From: Brevibacillus borstelensis
GTDB taxonomy: Bacteria > Bacillota > Bacilli > Brevibacillales > Brevibacillaceae
DNA length: 64,000 nucleotides
Assembly: GCF_003710865.1 (NCBI RefSeq)
Contig: NZ_RHHO01000017.1
Span: 62,001 to 126,000 of the forward strand
Reading direction: 5' to 3'
Position numbers and translations under genes: made by a program. A model generated the notes under the pieces. The model worked only from the letters and a program-made list of their open reading frames with translations. It ran no database searches and had not been told where the DNA came from. This document shows positions 49,099-57,987 of the stretch, one piece after another (the first letter of the stretch is position 1; every line of letters starts with the position of its first letter).

Positions 49099-50880
49099 AT
49101 GAAAATTTTATTGTCTACACTTAACGCCAAGTTCATACACTCTTCACTGGCCTTGCGTTATTTGCGCAGCTATACAAAGCCGACATTTCCCGATATTGAA
49201 TTGGCCGAATACACGATAAACGATGTAACCCTGAATGTCGTCGGTGACATCTACAAGCGGCAGCCGGATATTGCCGCTTTTTCCTGTTACATCTGGAATA
49301 TACGCGAGACGATCGACGTGATCGCCAACTTGAAGAAAATCCGTCCCGACCTGCCCGTCATCGTCGGAGGTCCGGAAGTGAGCTATGATGCCGACCACTG
49401 GCTCAAGCAGCATCCGGAATTCGACGTGATCGTGCTGGGAGAAGGCGAGCAGACGTTTCTTGAATTGATGCAAGCCTATGATGAATCGTTTCGTACAGGA
49501 GAGCCTCCTCGCTTAAAGGACGTCGCGGGCATCGCCTATCGCGACGGAGAGCACGTCAGGTTTAGCGCTCCGCGTGCACAAATTGAGAACTTGGATTCCA
49601 TCCCTTCCCCATTTGAAGAGGATCTGGACGAGCTGAACAATCGGGTCGTTTATTTCGAAGCGTCGCGCGGCTGTCCGTTCAAGTGCCAGTACTGCCTGTC
49701 CTCCATTGAAGACGGGGTCCGCTATTTTGGCCTTGAGCGAGTGAAGGCTGATTTATTGAGGCTTATTTCCCACGGGGTCAAAACGATTAAATTCGTCGAC
49801 CGGACGTTTAACATCAACAAGAAGTACGCATTGGAGATCTTTCAGTTCCTGATTGACAATCACAATGGAACCGTGTTTCAGTTCGAGATCACGGCCGACA
49901 TTCTGCGTGCCGACGTTCTCGACTTCCTGATTGAAAATGCGCCTCCGGGAATTTTCCGGTTTGAAATCGGCGTCCAGTCGACCAATGACGAGACAAACCG
50001 CCTCGTACAGCGGATTCAACGCTTTGATCGCCTGGCCAATACCGTTACCAAAATCAAGAATTCCAAAAAAATTGACCAGCATCTTGATTTGATTGCAGGA
50101 CTCCCCGAAGAGGACTACGATTCGTTTCGCAAGACGTTCAACGATGTGTTCGCGCTTCGGCCGGAAGAGCTTCAGCTCGGTTTTCTGAAGATGCTGCGCG
50201 GTACTGGCGTCAGAGCGCGGGCAGCCAATCACGGCTATATTTACATGGACCAGGCACCGTACGAAATTCTCGGGAACAATGTACTCTCTTTTGGCGATAT
50301 GCAGCGGATCAAGCGGGCAGAGGATATTCTGGAGAAGTACTGGAATGCGCATCGTATGGACAACACGCTGGAATGGCTTGTGACCCGCACCTTTGCCACA
50401 CCTTTTGATTTCTTTCAGGAGTTTGGAGATTTTTGGGAAGAAAAAGGGTGGAGCCGGATCGGTCATCAGTTGGAGGATTTGTTTCTCCGTTTGCGCCTGT
50501 TTCTGGAGAATCGCGGGACAGAGCAGATGCAGCACATTCTCAGCCTGATGAAATACGATTACCTGCGGAATCAAAAGCATCGCCCGCGAAAGCTCTGGTG
50601 GGATGACGTACTGGAAAAATCGGACCTGCAAGCGCTCTATCAGGTCGTCGCGGAAAAACGCGAGCAGCTGCGCGAAGATTTCGCCCGACATACCGCAACG
50701 GAGAAGGAGTATTTCAAGCACACCCTGCCTGCTCTTGTTTCCTTCGACATTGGGAAATGGGAGGAATCTGGTGAGCTTGTAGAAGGTTCGCATGTATTGG
50801 TTGTGTATTATCCCTATCAGGAAGGTCAGGATAATTCCTATACGGTGGTCAAGCAAGACGAGCTTTTGTCCATTCGGTAG
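49099..50880 (+). CDS. B12-binding-domain radical SAM protein (DUF4080-type)
   Basis: A 593-residue protein. Residues 1-140 are a cobalamin-binding-like domain (LLSTLNAKFIHSSLALRYL...IVGGPEVSYD). The radical SAM core carries C192-PFK-C196-QY-C199, and the last 200 residues match the DUF4080-type extension of this subgroup. Such proteins are candidates for methylation or ring-forming chemistry, but none of this subgroup is characterised as far as I know. The B12 domain lacks the DxHxxG motif of methionine-synthase types, as is usual in this class. ATG 49099 follows GAGGAG. It is preceded by moaB with a 118-base gap. Confidence 0.85.
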   Translation: MKILLSTLNAKFIHSSLALRYLRSYTKPTFPDIELAEYTINDVTLNVVGDIYKRQPDIAAFSCYIWNIRETIDVIANLKKIRPDLPVIVGGPEVSYDADHWLKQHPEFDVIVLGEGEQTFLELMQAYDESFRTGEPPRLKDVAGIAYRDGEHVRFSAPRAQIENLDSIPSPFEEDLDELNNRVVYFEASRGCPFKCQYCLSSIEDGVRYFGLERVKADLLRLISHGVKTIKFVDRTFNINKKYALEIFQFLIDNHNGTVFQFEITADILRADVLDFLIENAPPGIFRFEIGVQSTNDETNRLVQRIQRFDRLANTVTKIKNSKKIDQHLDLIAGLPEEDYDSFRKTFNDVFALRPEELQLGFLKMLRGTGVRARAANHGYIYMDQAPYEILGNNVLSFGDMQRIKRAEDILEKYWNAHRMDNTLEWLVTRTFATPFDFFQEFGDFWEEKGWSRIGHQLEDLFLRLRLFLENRGTEQMQHILSLMKYDYLRNQKHRPRKLWWDDVLEKSDLQALYQVVAEKREQLREDFARHTATEKEYFKHTLPALVSFDIGKWEESGELVEGSHVLVVYYPYQEGQDNSYTVVKQDELLSIR

Positions 50881-51059
50881 ATCATTTCTTGTTCAATAAA
50901 TGATTTGTATTGATAAAAGCCTTGTTTAGATTGCAAAATAGTACAAGTAACTTTTGGGGCTGTGCATCCGTATAGGTAAAAGGGATATGAAATTGGAAAT
51001 AGCGCCGACGGCCTAAACGAAACAGAGCCAAGCGGCGAGGATAGGGGATTTTTTGCGCC

Positions 51060-51677
51060 ATGGAAATCAACCTGTTGATGTCGATAATCGAGCAATACGG
51101 CTATATTGCCATCTTCTTTTTGCTCTGGCTGGGGATCGTCGGATTGCCCATTCCAGACGAATTGGTGGTGGCCACGGGGGGATTTCTGGCTTCAATTAAA
51201 CTGCTGGACCCGGTCTACGCCTTTTTGGCAGGCTATATCGGAGTAGCTTCGGGATTGACGATCGGATTTCTGCTCGGAAAATTCTTTGGCAAACCGATCC
51301 TGAAGTGGTTGTCCAAAACGGAAAAGATGAGGCATACGGTCCAGCGATCTACTGCTTTGCTGGAGAAGTACGGCACGCTGGCTCTTTGCTTCAGCTATTT
51401 GTTTCCTGTGGTTCGGCACGTGGTTCCGTATATCGTCGCAATGAGCGGAATGACCTTCCGACGCTATGCGATTTTGTCGTACCCGATCGGCTTATTATGG
51501 ACGGCTGCGTTTTATGCGATTGGATACATTTTTGGACGCAATGTAGAAGGGATCATCACATTAATCCGCTCCTACGGTTTATATGGCCTTCTGGTGCTGG
51601 CGGTTCTGTTTGCTGCAGGTCTTCTCATTCGCCGGTTCATTGTTGCCAATCGCGCTTTTCGGGCAAAAGGAGAATAA
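51060..51677 (+). CDS. DedA-family membrane protein
   Basis: A 205-residue VTT/DedA protein, a polytopic membrane protein related to undecaprenyl-phosphate or lipid flippases. Conserved blocks are LPIPDELVVATGGFLAS (about residues 24-40), GVASGLTIGFLLGKFFG and the FSYLFPVVRHVVPYIVAMSGM motif (about 119-139) with its catalytic-type Arg. The start ATG has only a distant AGGGG site, so the ATG six codons later is an alternative. DUF1294 gene follows after two bases, suggesting coupling. A second VTT protein is at 13587. Confidence 0.88.
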   Translation: MEINLLMSIIEQYGYIAIFFLLWLGIVGLPIPDELVVATGGFLASIKLLDPVYAFLAGYIGVASGLTIGFLLGKFFGKPILKWLSKTEKMRHTVQRSTALLEKYGTLALCFSYLFPVVRHVVPYIVAMSGMTFRRYAILSYPIGLLWTAAFYAIGYIFGRNVEGIITLIRSYGLYGLLVLAVLFAAGLLIRRFIVANRAFRAKGE

Positions 51678-51679
51678 AG

Positions 51680-52066
51680 ATGAACAACCAGCATCATTTG
51701 GAAACGTATAAAAGGGTTCGCAATGCTCTGCTGGCGTGTACCTGGCTCATGATCGGGTACGGCTGGTGGAGCCAGAAGCTGCTCTGGCTGCTTGCGGGCA
51801 TCATTCTTGTCAATGTGTACGCCTTCATGGTGACGGCAAACGACAAGCGCTGCGCCAAGCAGGGAAGGCTTCGCATACCCGAATCCGGGCTCCTGCTCGT
51901 CGCTGCATTGGGAGGGGCAGCAGGGACCTGGGCGGGTATGCTCTTTTTCCGCCACAAGACCAAGCACCTCTCTTTTACGATCCCTGTTCCGGTTTTTTTC
52001 ATCATTCAGATGTATCTGCTTTTTCTAGCGATTCGCTATATCCTGAAATGGTCCGCCTTGTCGTAA
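51680..52066 (+). CDS. DUF1294 (YsdA-like) membrane protein
   Basis: A 128-residue protein with a basic segment NDKRCAKQGRLRIPE (about residues 54-68), then LGGAAGTWAGMLFFRHKTKHLSF (about 76-98), which is the diagnostic DUF1294 core. Three to four hydrophobic segments place it in the membrane. Function is unknown in the family. It starts three bases after the dedA stop, with AAGGAG in that gene's last codons. Confidence 0.85.
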   Translation: MNNQHHLETYKRVRNALLACTWLMIGYGWWSQKLLWLLAGIILVNVYAFMVTANDKRCAKQGRLRIPESGLLLVAALGGAAGTWAGMLFFRHKTKHLSFTIPVPVFFIIQMYLLFLAIRYILKWSALS

Positions 52067-52183
52067 AGGCGGTCTTTTTTGTTGTTCAACGGACGTTTTA
52101 CCTGTTCCATCAGAATGAAAAGGAGAGTGTTCTATCCATTTTTGGGCACACTAACCACATCTGACGGTACAGGGGGGAGAGCG

Positions 52184-53716
52184 TTGAGCCAGTTTTGGAA
52201 AGCGTGGGAAAAGCGAAAAGCAAGTTTGCGGAATGCTGCCCTTACCCAACATGCCAACAAAAGCATGGAAAGCGTCCCTGATACGATCCTCTCCTCCAGT
52301 CTGGAAGAAAACCTCGCCCTGCTGGAGAAACAGCTCGGCAAAAGCGATGACTTGGTGGTACGGAGGTTTACTGTGAAAAACGGCACAGAGGCCGCTCTGC
52401 TATTCATAGATGGCATGGTGGACCGAGGTGTGGTCAGTGAGTATATCATACGGTTTATGGCTTCCACGAGTGTCACCTACGAAAAACCGGCTGTCAATGA
52501 GTTGGAATCTACAGACCGACTGCGGCAGGCGATTCGCAACATCCTCTCTGGAAATGCCGTGCTTGTTCTGGATGGACAGAACAAGGTGTTTTTAAACAAC
52601 ACCAGGGGATGGGATCGACGTGGGGTGGAAGAGCCCAAAACGGAGTCTGTCGTACGTGGGCCGCGCGACGGCTTTGCAGAGACGCTTTGCGTTAATTCAG
52701 CGCTAATCCGGTCGCGGCTAAAAGACCCCAACCTGCGGCTCAAGCATTTTGTAGTAGGCCAACGGACACAGACGGATATTTACGTTACTTATATCGAGGG
52801 GATCGCTCATCAGCCCATCGTTCAGGAAATTTGCCGAAGGGTTGAAAATATCAACATCGACGCCATATTAGAGAGCGGCTATATCGAGCAGTTGATCCAG
52901 GACACCCGCTGGTCTCCTTTCCCGCAGATACAGAACACGGAAAGGCCGGACAAGGTGGTCGCCAACCTGCTGGAAGGAAAGGTGGCGATTCTGGTTGATG
53001 GCACTCCGTTTGCCCTAATCGCACCGGCTGTCTTCTCGCAGTTCTATCAGAGCCCGGAAGATTACTATGAACGCTTTTATATCGCAACCTTTATCAGGAT
53101 GATTCGGGGAGTCAGCATGATTATCGCGCTGCTTATGCCGTCTCTTTACATCGCGTTCAGCTCGTTTCATCCGGAAATGATCCCTTCCCGGCTTGTTATA
53201 GCCATGGCTGCCGGACGCTCAACTGTGCCTTTTCCGTCTGTGATGGAGGCATTAATTATGGAGACGGCGATTGAGATTTTGCGGGAAGCAAGCGTACGTC
53301 TGCCTGGCCCCATTGGACCTACCATCGGAATCGTTGGAGCGCTTGTCGTCGGTGAAGCCGCCGTTTCGGCCGGCCTCGTCAGTCCGATCATGGTCATCAT
53401 CGTCGCGCTGACCACGATCGGTTCCTTTGCAACCCCCAGCTATAGTGCCGCTATCGCCATTCGGATGCTGCGATTCCCGTTGATGCTATTGGCGGGGATG
53501 TTTGGCTTGTACGGGATTATGCTGTTTATCATCATTATCCTGATCCATCTTTCGTCCCTGAAGTCGTTTGGCGTGCCTTACTTGACACCGATCAGCCCGA
53601 TTAATTTGGTCGCGATGAGGGACATGGTCATTCGCATGCCATTCAGGTGGCTGACAAGGCGCCCCACCATGTTCCATCCTCAGGACGAGATCCGCAAGGG
53701 GGGAGAGAAGTCATGA
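52184..53716 (+). CDS. GerA-family spore germination receptor subunit A
   Basis: A 510-residue GerAA-type subunit of a nutrient germination receptor in the spore inner membrane. It has the large N-terminal soluble domain (about residues 1-290) with the VVRRFTVKNGTEAALLFIDGMVD start, then several membrane helices in the C-terminal third. TTG 52184 is chosen because GGGGGGAGAGCG precedes it; the in-frame ATG upstream lacks a site. The gene ends overlapping the B-subunit gene by four bases, giving the standard A-B-C operon. The trigger nutrient cannot be predicted. Confidence 0.92.
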   Translation: MSQFWKAWEKRKASLRNAALTQHANKSMESVPDTILSSSLEENLALLEKQLGKSDDLVVRRFTVKNGTEAALLFIDGMVDRGVVSEYIIRFMASTSVTYEKPAVNELESTDRLRQAIRNILSGNAVLVLDGQNKVFLNNTRGWDRRGVEEPKTESVVRGPRDGFAETLCVNSALIRSRLKDPNLRLKHFVVGQRTQTDIYVTYIEGIAHQPIVQEICRRVENINIDAILESGYIEQLIQDTRWSPFPQIQNTERPDKVVANLLEGKVAILVDGTPFALIAPAVFSQFYQSPEDYYERFYIATFIRMIRGVSMIIALLMPSLYIAFSSFHPEMIPSRLVIAMAAGRSTVPFPSVMEALIMETAIEILREASVRLPGPIGPTIGIVGALVVGEAAVSAGLVSPIMVIIVALTTIGSFATPSYSAAIAIRMLRFPLMLLAGMFGLYGIMLFIIIILIHLSSLKSFGVPYLTPISPINLVAMRDMVIRMPFRWLTRRPTMFHPQDEIRKGGEKS

Positions 53717-54876
53717 GCCAGCTTGGGAAAGATCCGCAGCACAATACGTTTTCCCTGTGGCAGATGACTTCGCTCATTACCAGCACGCTGATTGGCGTAG
53801 GTGTTCTGACATTGCCGAGAACAACCACTGAAAAGATGTTTGAAGCGGGCTGGATGGCTCCGATTTTGGGGTCGGTTCTGACGTTTTTTGCGATTTGGTT
53901 GATCGCGGTTTTAAGCAGACGTTTCCCTGGACTGACATTTATCCAGTACAGTCGGATTGTGTGGGGGGGACATGAGCAATCCCGTTTGGGGTTTTGGCTC
54001 AGCCTGCCATGGATTATGATGTTTCTCATTGCTCTCTTCGTGACCACGGCCATAACATCCCGTATTTTTGGTGAGGTGGTCGTTACAGCTGTATTGATGG
54101 ATACGCCACTGGAGGTCATTATTGTCTCGATGTTCGTGTTGGCTGTGATTCTCTGCTTGCACGAGATCGATACCCTTGCCCGGGTCAATGAAATCCTGTT
54201 TCCGCTCATTTTGTTCCCGATTCTGTTTATTGCGCTTGCGTCCTTTCAAAAAGCGGAATGGAACAACATACTCCCACTGATCAGGGTGCCTTGGGAGACC
54301 ATTATCACGGGGGCGTTTGAGACCAATTTTTCATTTCAAGGTTACGAGATCATGCTGATCTTTTTCGCTTTTGCACACGAAAATACGGGAAAAGTCAAAG
54401 CAGGGTTCTACGGTATCGGGATCTCTGTTTTTGTATACACATTGATCGTCCTCGCGGGGATCGTCGTTTTTGGCCATGAGGAATTGCAAAGGGTAACCTG
54501 GCCGACCTTGGAGCTCGTCAAGTCGACGCAAGTGCCCGGATTGATATTGGAACGGCTGGAATCGGCTTTTCTCGCTGTCTGGGTAGCGGCTGTTTTTACA
54601 ACCGTAGCTAATGGATACTATGCAGTAATCTACGGCTTGCGCCAGCTTCTGAAGAAGGGAATGCTTTTCCAGCGGATTGCATCTATTGTTTTGATCTTTC
54701 CCCTTTTTTTCGTTGCGATTGGACCGCAAAACATCGTGGAGCTCTTTAAGATGACCTCTTTAATCGGATATACAACCGTCTGGATCAGCGTCGTCTCACC
54801 TTTGATCCACTGGCTGATCATGCTCTATCGCGACCGGGGAAGAAAAAGGGAAAAGGGAAGTGATGCGCATGGGTAA
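53713..54876 (+). CDS. GerA-family spore germination receptor subunit B
   Basis: A 387-residue GerAB-type protein related to amino acid/polyamine permeases, with about ten membrane helices and the ITSTLIGVGVLTLPR start of helix 1 (residues 20-34). In GerAB-type proteins this subunit forms the nutrient-binding site. ATG 53713 overlaps the A-subunit stop. The C-subunit gene starts inside its last codons. Confidence 0.93.
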   Translation: MSQLGKDPQHNTFSLWQMTSLITSTLIGVGVLTLPRTTTEKMFEAGWMAPILGSVLTFFAIWLIAVLSRRFPGLTFIQYSRIVWGGHEQSRLGFWLSLPWIMMFLIALFVTTAITSRIFGEVVVTAVLMDTPLEVIIVSMFVLAVILCLHEIDTLARVNEILFPLILFPILFIALASFQKAEWNNILPLIRVPWETIITGAFETNFSFQGYEIMLIFFAFAHENTGKVKAGFYGIGISVFVYTLIVLAGIVVFGHEELQRVTWPTLELVKSTQVPGLILERLESAFLAVWVAAVFTTVANGYYAVIYGLRQLLKKGMLFQRIASIVLIFPLFFVAIGPQNIVELFKMTSLIGYTTVWISVVSPLIHWLIMLYRDRGRKREKGSDAHG

Positions 54877-56029
54877 AGCCTGGGCTTCCCTATGCTGTTT
54901 ATTACTCTTTATGACGCTTTTGACAGGCTGCTGGGATCGGCGCGAACTGGAGGAGAGAACATCCGTTATCGCGCTTGGCATCGACTTGGTCGAGGGCAGG
55001 CAGAACTTATATAAATTGACTGTACAAATTCCGATTCCGATCAAAATTGCCGGCAGCAGCGGGCAGGGAGGGGGAGGAAACAAGGACGCGGTAAAAATTA
55101 TGAGTGTTACCGGGAAAACCGTAACTGATGCCGTCAACAATCTTCAGCAGCGTCTGAATCAGCGGATTTTCCTCGGGCATACGCGCGTGCTCGCTATCAG
55201 TGAAGACGTGGCCAGAAGAGGAATGGATGACATCATTGACAGCTTTCGGCGGGACCCTCAAATACGACGTCTGATGTGGCCTGTCGTCGTTCAAGGGAGA
55301 GCAGCCGATTTGCTGGAGATGAAACCTGGCTTGATCCAGATTCCCGTCGTGTTTTTAATGGATCTCATCGAAAATGGAACGAAAATGGGCACGATCCCTG
55401 ACCAAACGATGGGCGAATACTTGATTCAGACGTCCAATGAGACCTTGCAGCCGATGCTAAACTATGTGCAGGCCTATAAGGATGACGTCAAATGGAAAGG
55501 GGTGGCTGTTTTTCGGGATCAAAAAATGGTCGGCTCGCTCAATGATATCCATACGTGGGCACTTTTGCAGCTGAGAGATGAGAAAAGGGGAGGAGATGTC
55601 ATCGTACCGCTCCCGGGTAAGGGAGGAGGGTACATCTCCTTTCGTCCTCACTTCGTCAGAACGAAATTGGAAATGAAAGGATCGCATGCGACGGGACAGG
55701 ATAACCATAGCGGACATGGCGTTGCGTACTTATGCGAGATACAGGGGGACATTATCGAAATGACCAAAAACGTTGAAGGGTCGCCGGAAGAGGTGATCGT
55801 GATGCTGCAGAAACTCATCAAAAAAGAAATGGAAAAACGGGCCAGGAAAATGCTTGATATCCTGCAGAAGCAGTACAACAGCGACATCCTCAAACTCGGT
55901 CTCGCCATGCGCGGCCATCATTATGCGGATTACTGGAGAAAGCATGACTGGTTCAAAGACTTCAAGCAATTCCCGATTGAGGTGAAATACACGATAAAGC
56001 TGCGGCGACTTGGCATGGAAATGCACTAA
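54863..56029 (+). CDS. GerA-family spore germination receptor subunit C (lipoprotein)
   Basis: A 388-residue GerAC-type lipoprotein. The lipobox LLTGC places C23 as the lipidated residue, and CWDRRELEERTSVIALGIDL right after it is the family signature. The C-terminal region has the usual KEMEKRARKMLDILQKQYNSDIL helix. Possible starts are GTG 54860, ATG 54863 and ATG 54869; 54863 fits the AAGGGAAG site. The gene overlaps the B-subunit gene by 14 bases. It completes the receptor operon; no D-subunit gene is present. I see no terminator on its strand right after it. Confidence 0.93.
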   Translation: MRMGKAWASLCCLLLFMTLLTGCWDRRELEERTSVIALGIDLVEGRQNLYKLTVQIPIPIKIAGSSGQGGGGNKDAVKIMSVTGKTVTDAVNNLQQRLNQRIFLGHTRVLAISEDVARRGMDDIIDSFRRDPQIRRLMWPVVVQGRAADLLEMKPGLIQIPVVFLMDLIENGTKMGTIPDQTMGEYLIQTSNETLQPMLNYVQAYKDDVKWKGVAVFRDQKMVGSLNDIHTWALLQLRDEKRGGDVIVPLPGKGGGYISFRPHFVRTKLEMKGSHATGQDNHSGHGVAYLCEIQGDIIEMTKNVEGSPEEVIVMLQKLIKKEMEKRARKMLDILQKQYNSDILKLGLAMRGHHYADYWRKHDWFKDFKQFPIEVKYTIKLRRLGMEMH

Positions 56030-56032
56030 GTG

Positions 56033-56061
56033 AAAAGGGAGAGACCACGAAGTCCCTCCCT
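56033..56061 (-). terminator. Terminator of sspI
   Basis: Read on the minus strand, GGGAGGGAC / GTCTCTCCC (9 pairs, one G-T) with loop TTCGTG, followed by TTTT. Confidence 0.7.
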
Positions 56062-56071
56062 CTCTTCTCGA

Positions 56072-56308
56072 TTAAATCGGACGGTCAGCCTGTTTCGGCA
56101 GATGCTCGGCAATCGTTTGCACCATTTCCTGACGGCTCGAGGCATCGCTGTTTTGCCACAGCACTTCGAACAACACGCCCAATCCCGGAAGCGTTTTTTC
56201 CTGACCGGTGGAAATGGCGTCACTGATGGTATCTTCGACGGCATTTGCGTCAGAGCCCTGCATTTTGTACATAATCGCCTGACGAAGGTTCAGAGAAGCG
56301 ATGTTCAT
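56072..56308 (-). CDS. sspI: Small acid-soluble spore protein SspI
   Basis: A 78-residue minor small acid-soluble spore protein of the SspI type. The core (LNLRQAIMYKMQGSDANAVEDTI then SDAISTGQEKTLPGLGVLFEVLWQ) closely resembles B. subtilis SspI, whose length is 71 residues. Such proteins bind in the spore core under forespore sigma-G control, but I could not place a sigma-G promoter with certainty. ATG follows AAAGGGGG. It is divergent from the Ktr gene and convergent with gerAC. Confidence 0.9.
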   Translation of the reverse strand: MNIASLNLRQAIMYKMQGSDANAVEDTISDAISTGQEKTLPGLGVLFEVLWQNSDASSRQEMVQTIAEHLPKQADRPI

Positions 56309-56384
56309 GACGGACGGACACCCCCTTTTTCGATATGGGTTGCCCCCCTAGTATTCGTCTTTCCAGGTAAGCTCATACCTGCTT

Positions 56385-56414
56385 TTGTAGCAGGGTAAAT
56401 CCTTGTGTTATAAT
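56385..56414 (+). promoter_or_regulatory. Promoter of the Ktr regulatory subunit gene
   Basis: TTGTAG (56385-56390), 18 bases, perfect TATAAT (56409-56414). The 94-base leader shows no obvious riboswitch. Confidence 0.7.
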
Positions 56415-56508
56415 GCTTGGTATTCAACTATCCGAGGATGTCTTCTGCCAATGATGGGATGGGCTTTTTAACCCAACAGCAGGCAGGAATGAAGAAGGAG
56501 TGGAAGGA

Positions 56509-57162
56509 ATGTCCAAGCAGTTCGCTATCATTGGCATGGGCAGGTTTGGATCCAGTGTAGCCCGCACCTTGTATGAAATGGAATACGAAGTGATGGGGAT
56601 CGACGAGGATGAAGAGCGAATCAATGAAAATATTCAGTACGTGACCCATGCGGTTGCAGCCGATTCTACAGACGAGAGAGCGCTTCGCGAGATTGGCATC
56701 CGCAATTTTGATGTCGTCGTCGTCTCGATCGGAGCCGATATTCAGGCCAGCATCTTGACCGTGCTGATTCTAAAGGAAATGGGCGTCAAAAAGATCGTCG
56801 CCAAAGCGCAAAATGAAAGGCACGGACAGGTGCTCTACAAGGTAGGAGCGGATCGGGTCGTCTTCCCGGAACGTGATATGGGGGTGCGAGTCGCACACAA
56901 TCTGATCTCGGCCAATGTTCTTGATTTCATCGAGCTGGCTGAGGATTACAGCGTGGCGGAGGTCGTAGTGTCCTCGAAAATGGTGGGGAAAACCTTGCGC
57001 CAGCTGGACATCCGGGCACGCTATGAGGTAAACGTCATCGCAATTAAAAGCGGTGACAAGTTCAATATCGCCCCGAGTCCGGACGAGGTGATCCAGTTTG
57101 GCGACGTCCTCGTCGTGATCGGAAACAACAAGCATCTAAAAACATTTGAGGAGCAAGACTAA
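56509..57162 (+). CDS. Ktr potassium transporter cytosolic RCK subunit (KtrA/KtrC)
   Basis: A 217-residue RCK protein. The N-terminal Rossmann fold shows GMGRFG (residues 9-14) and binds ATP/ADP or NAD; the C-terminal RCK_C domain (about 135-217) binds cyclic di-AMP in Bacillus homologues. It should form the octameric ring that gates KtrB. The partner channel gene is 10 kb away and in a different operon. ATG 56509 follows GAAGGAG by eight bases. The next gene, a SpoU methyltransferase, starts at the base after its stop. Confidence 0.93.
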   Translation: MSKQFAIIGMGRFGSSVARTLYEMEYEVMGIDEDEERINENIQYVTHAVAADSTDERALREIGIRNFDVVVVSIGADIQASILTVLILKEMGVKKIVAKAQNERHGQVLYKVGADRVVFPERDMGVRVAHNLISANVLDFIELAEDYSVAEVVVSSKMVGKTLRQLDIRARYEVNVIAIKSGDKFNIAPSPDEVIQFGDVLVVIGNNKHLKTFEEQD

Positions 57163-57987
57163 ATGCGTCATGAAGTGATTTCGTCCGTACAAAATCCACT
57201 GGTCAAGCGATTGCACCAGCTCTTGAACCGGAAAGGGCGCGAGGAGCAGAACCGTTTTCTGGTGGAAGGCGCCCATCTCGTAGAGGAGGCGCTGAACAGC
57301 GGGGCACAGGTGGTTACCGTTCTCTACGATGAGAGTCGAGGGATTGATCCGGCATGCCTGCGGGCGTTAGACGAGCGGGGGACAGACGTACAGGTGATCG
57401 CTGTGTCTTCTGCGGTTCTTGGCAAGTTGACAGAGACAAAATCTCCGCAGGGAATTGTCGCTGAGGTGAAAATAGATTCGGAAAACTGGGCAGAATGGAT
57501 AGAAAGAGCATCGGAGCGGGATTACCTGCTGCTTGTTCTCGATGAAATCCAGGACCCGGGAAATCTCGGGACGATTCTGCGCACAGCCGAAGCCGCAGGG
57601 GTGGATGGCGTCGTTCTGGGCGAGGGTAGCGTCGATCTGTACAACGGAAAAGTCGTTCGTGCTACGATGGGAGCCCTGTTCCGCCTGCCCGTTTTTCTGC
57701 GTTCCCTGCCCGAGGCAATTCAGACTTTACAACAGCAGGGGGCCAACGTACTCGTCTCCTCGCTAAAAGAAAACAGCCTCGCCTATGACGAGGCTGATTA
57801 TCGCGGAAAAGCGGTAATCGTGATCGGGAATGAAGGGCGGGGAGTTTCCGAGCAGGTGGCTCGTCTTGCTGACGGCTATGTACACATTCCTTTGTACGGA
57901 CGGGCTGAATCGCTCAATGCGGCTGTTGCAGCCGGCATACTGGTGTACGAGGCCCAACGGAAGAGAATCGGTCAGGCCGTCAACTGA
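57163..57987 (+). CDS. SpoU/TrmH-family RNA 2'-O-methyltransferase
   Basis: A 274-residue SPOUT methyltransferase with an N-terminal L30e-like substrate-binding domain (VISSVQNPLVKRLHQL...RFLVEGAHLVEEAL) and the C-terminal knotted domain (LDEIQDPGNLGTILRTAEA, VIGNEGRGVS, IPLYGRAESLNAAVAAGIL). It resembles YsgA, which lies upstream of pheS in B. subtilis too. The target RNA position is not known. It begins directly after the stop of the Ktr subunit gene. Confidence 0.92.
   Translation: MRHEVISSVQNPLVKRLHQLLNRKGREEQNRFLVEGAHLVEEALNSGAQVVTVLYDESRGIDPACLRALDERGTDVQVIAVSSAVLGKLTETKSPQGIVAEVKIDSENWAEWIERASERDYLLLVLDEIQDPGNLGTILRTAEAAGVDGVVLGEGSVDLYNGKVVRATMGALFRLPVFLRSLPEAIQTLQQQGANVLVSSLKENSLAYDEADYRGKAVIVIGNEGRGVSEQVARLADGYVHIPLYGRAESLNAAVAAGILVYEAQRKRIGQAVN

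Noticed and set aside
50881-50910. ATCATTT/AAATGAT inverted repeat after the radical SAM gene as a terminator
   Set aside because: The stem is AT-only, 7 bp, and is not followed by a T-run.
56320-56508. Possible cyclic di-AMP riboswitch upstream of the Ktr subunit gene
   Set aside because: The leader after the promoter is only about 94 bases and shows no matching conserved core; too short for the ydaO-type element.
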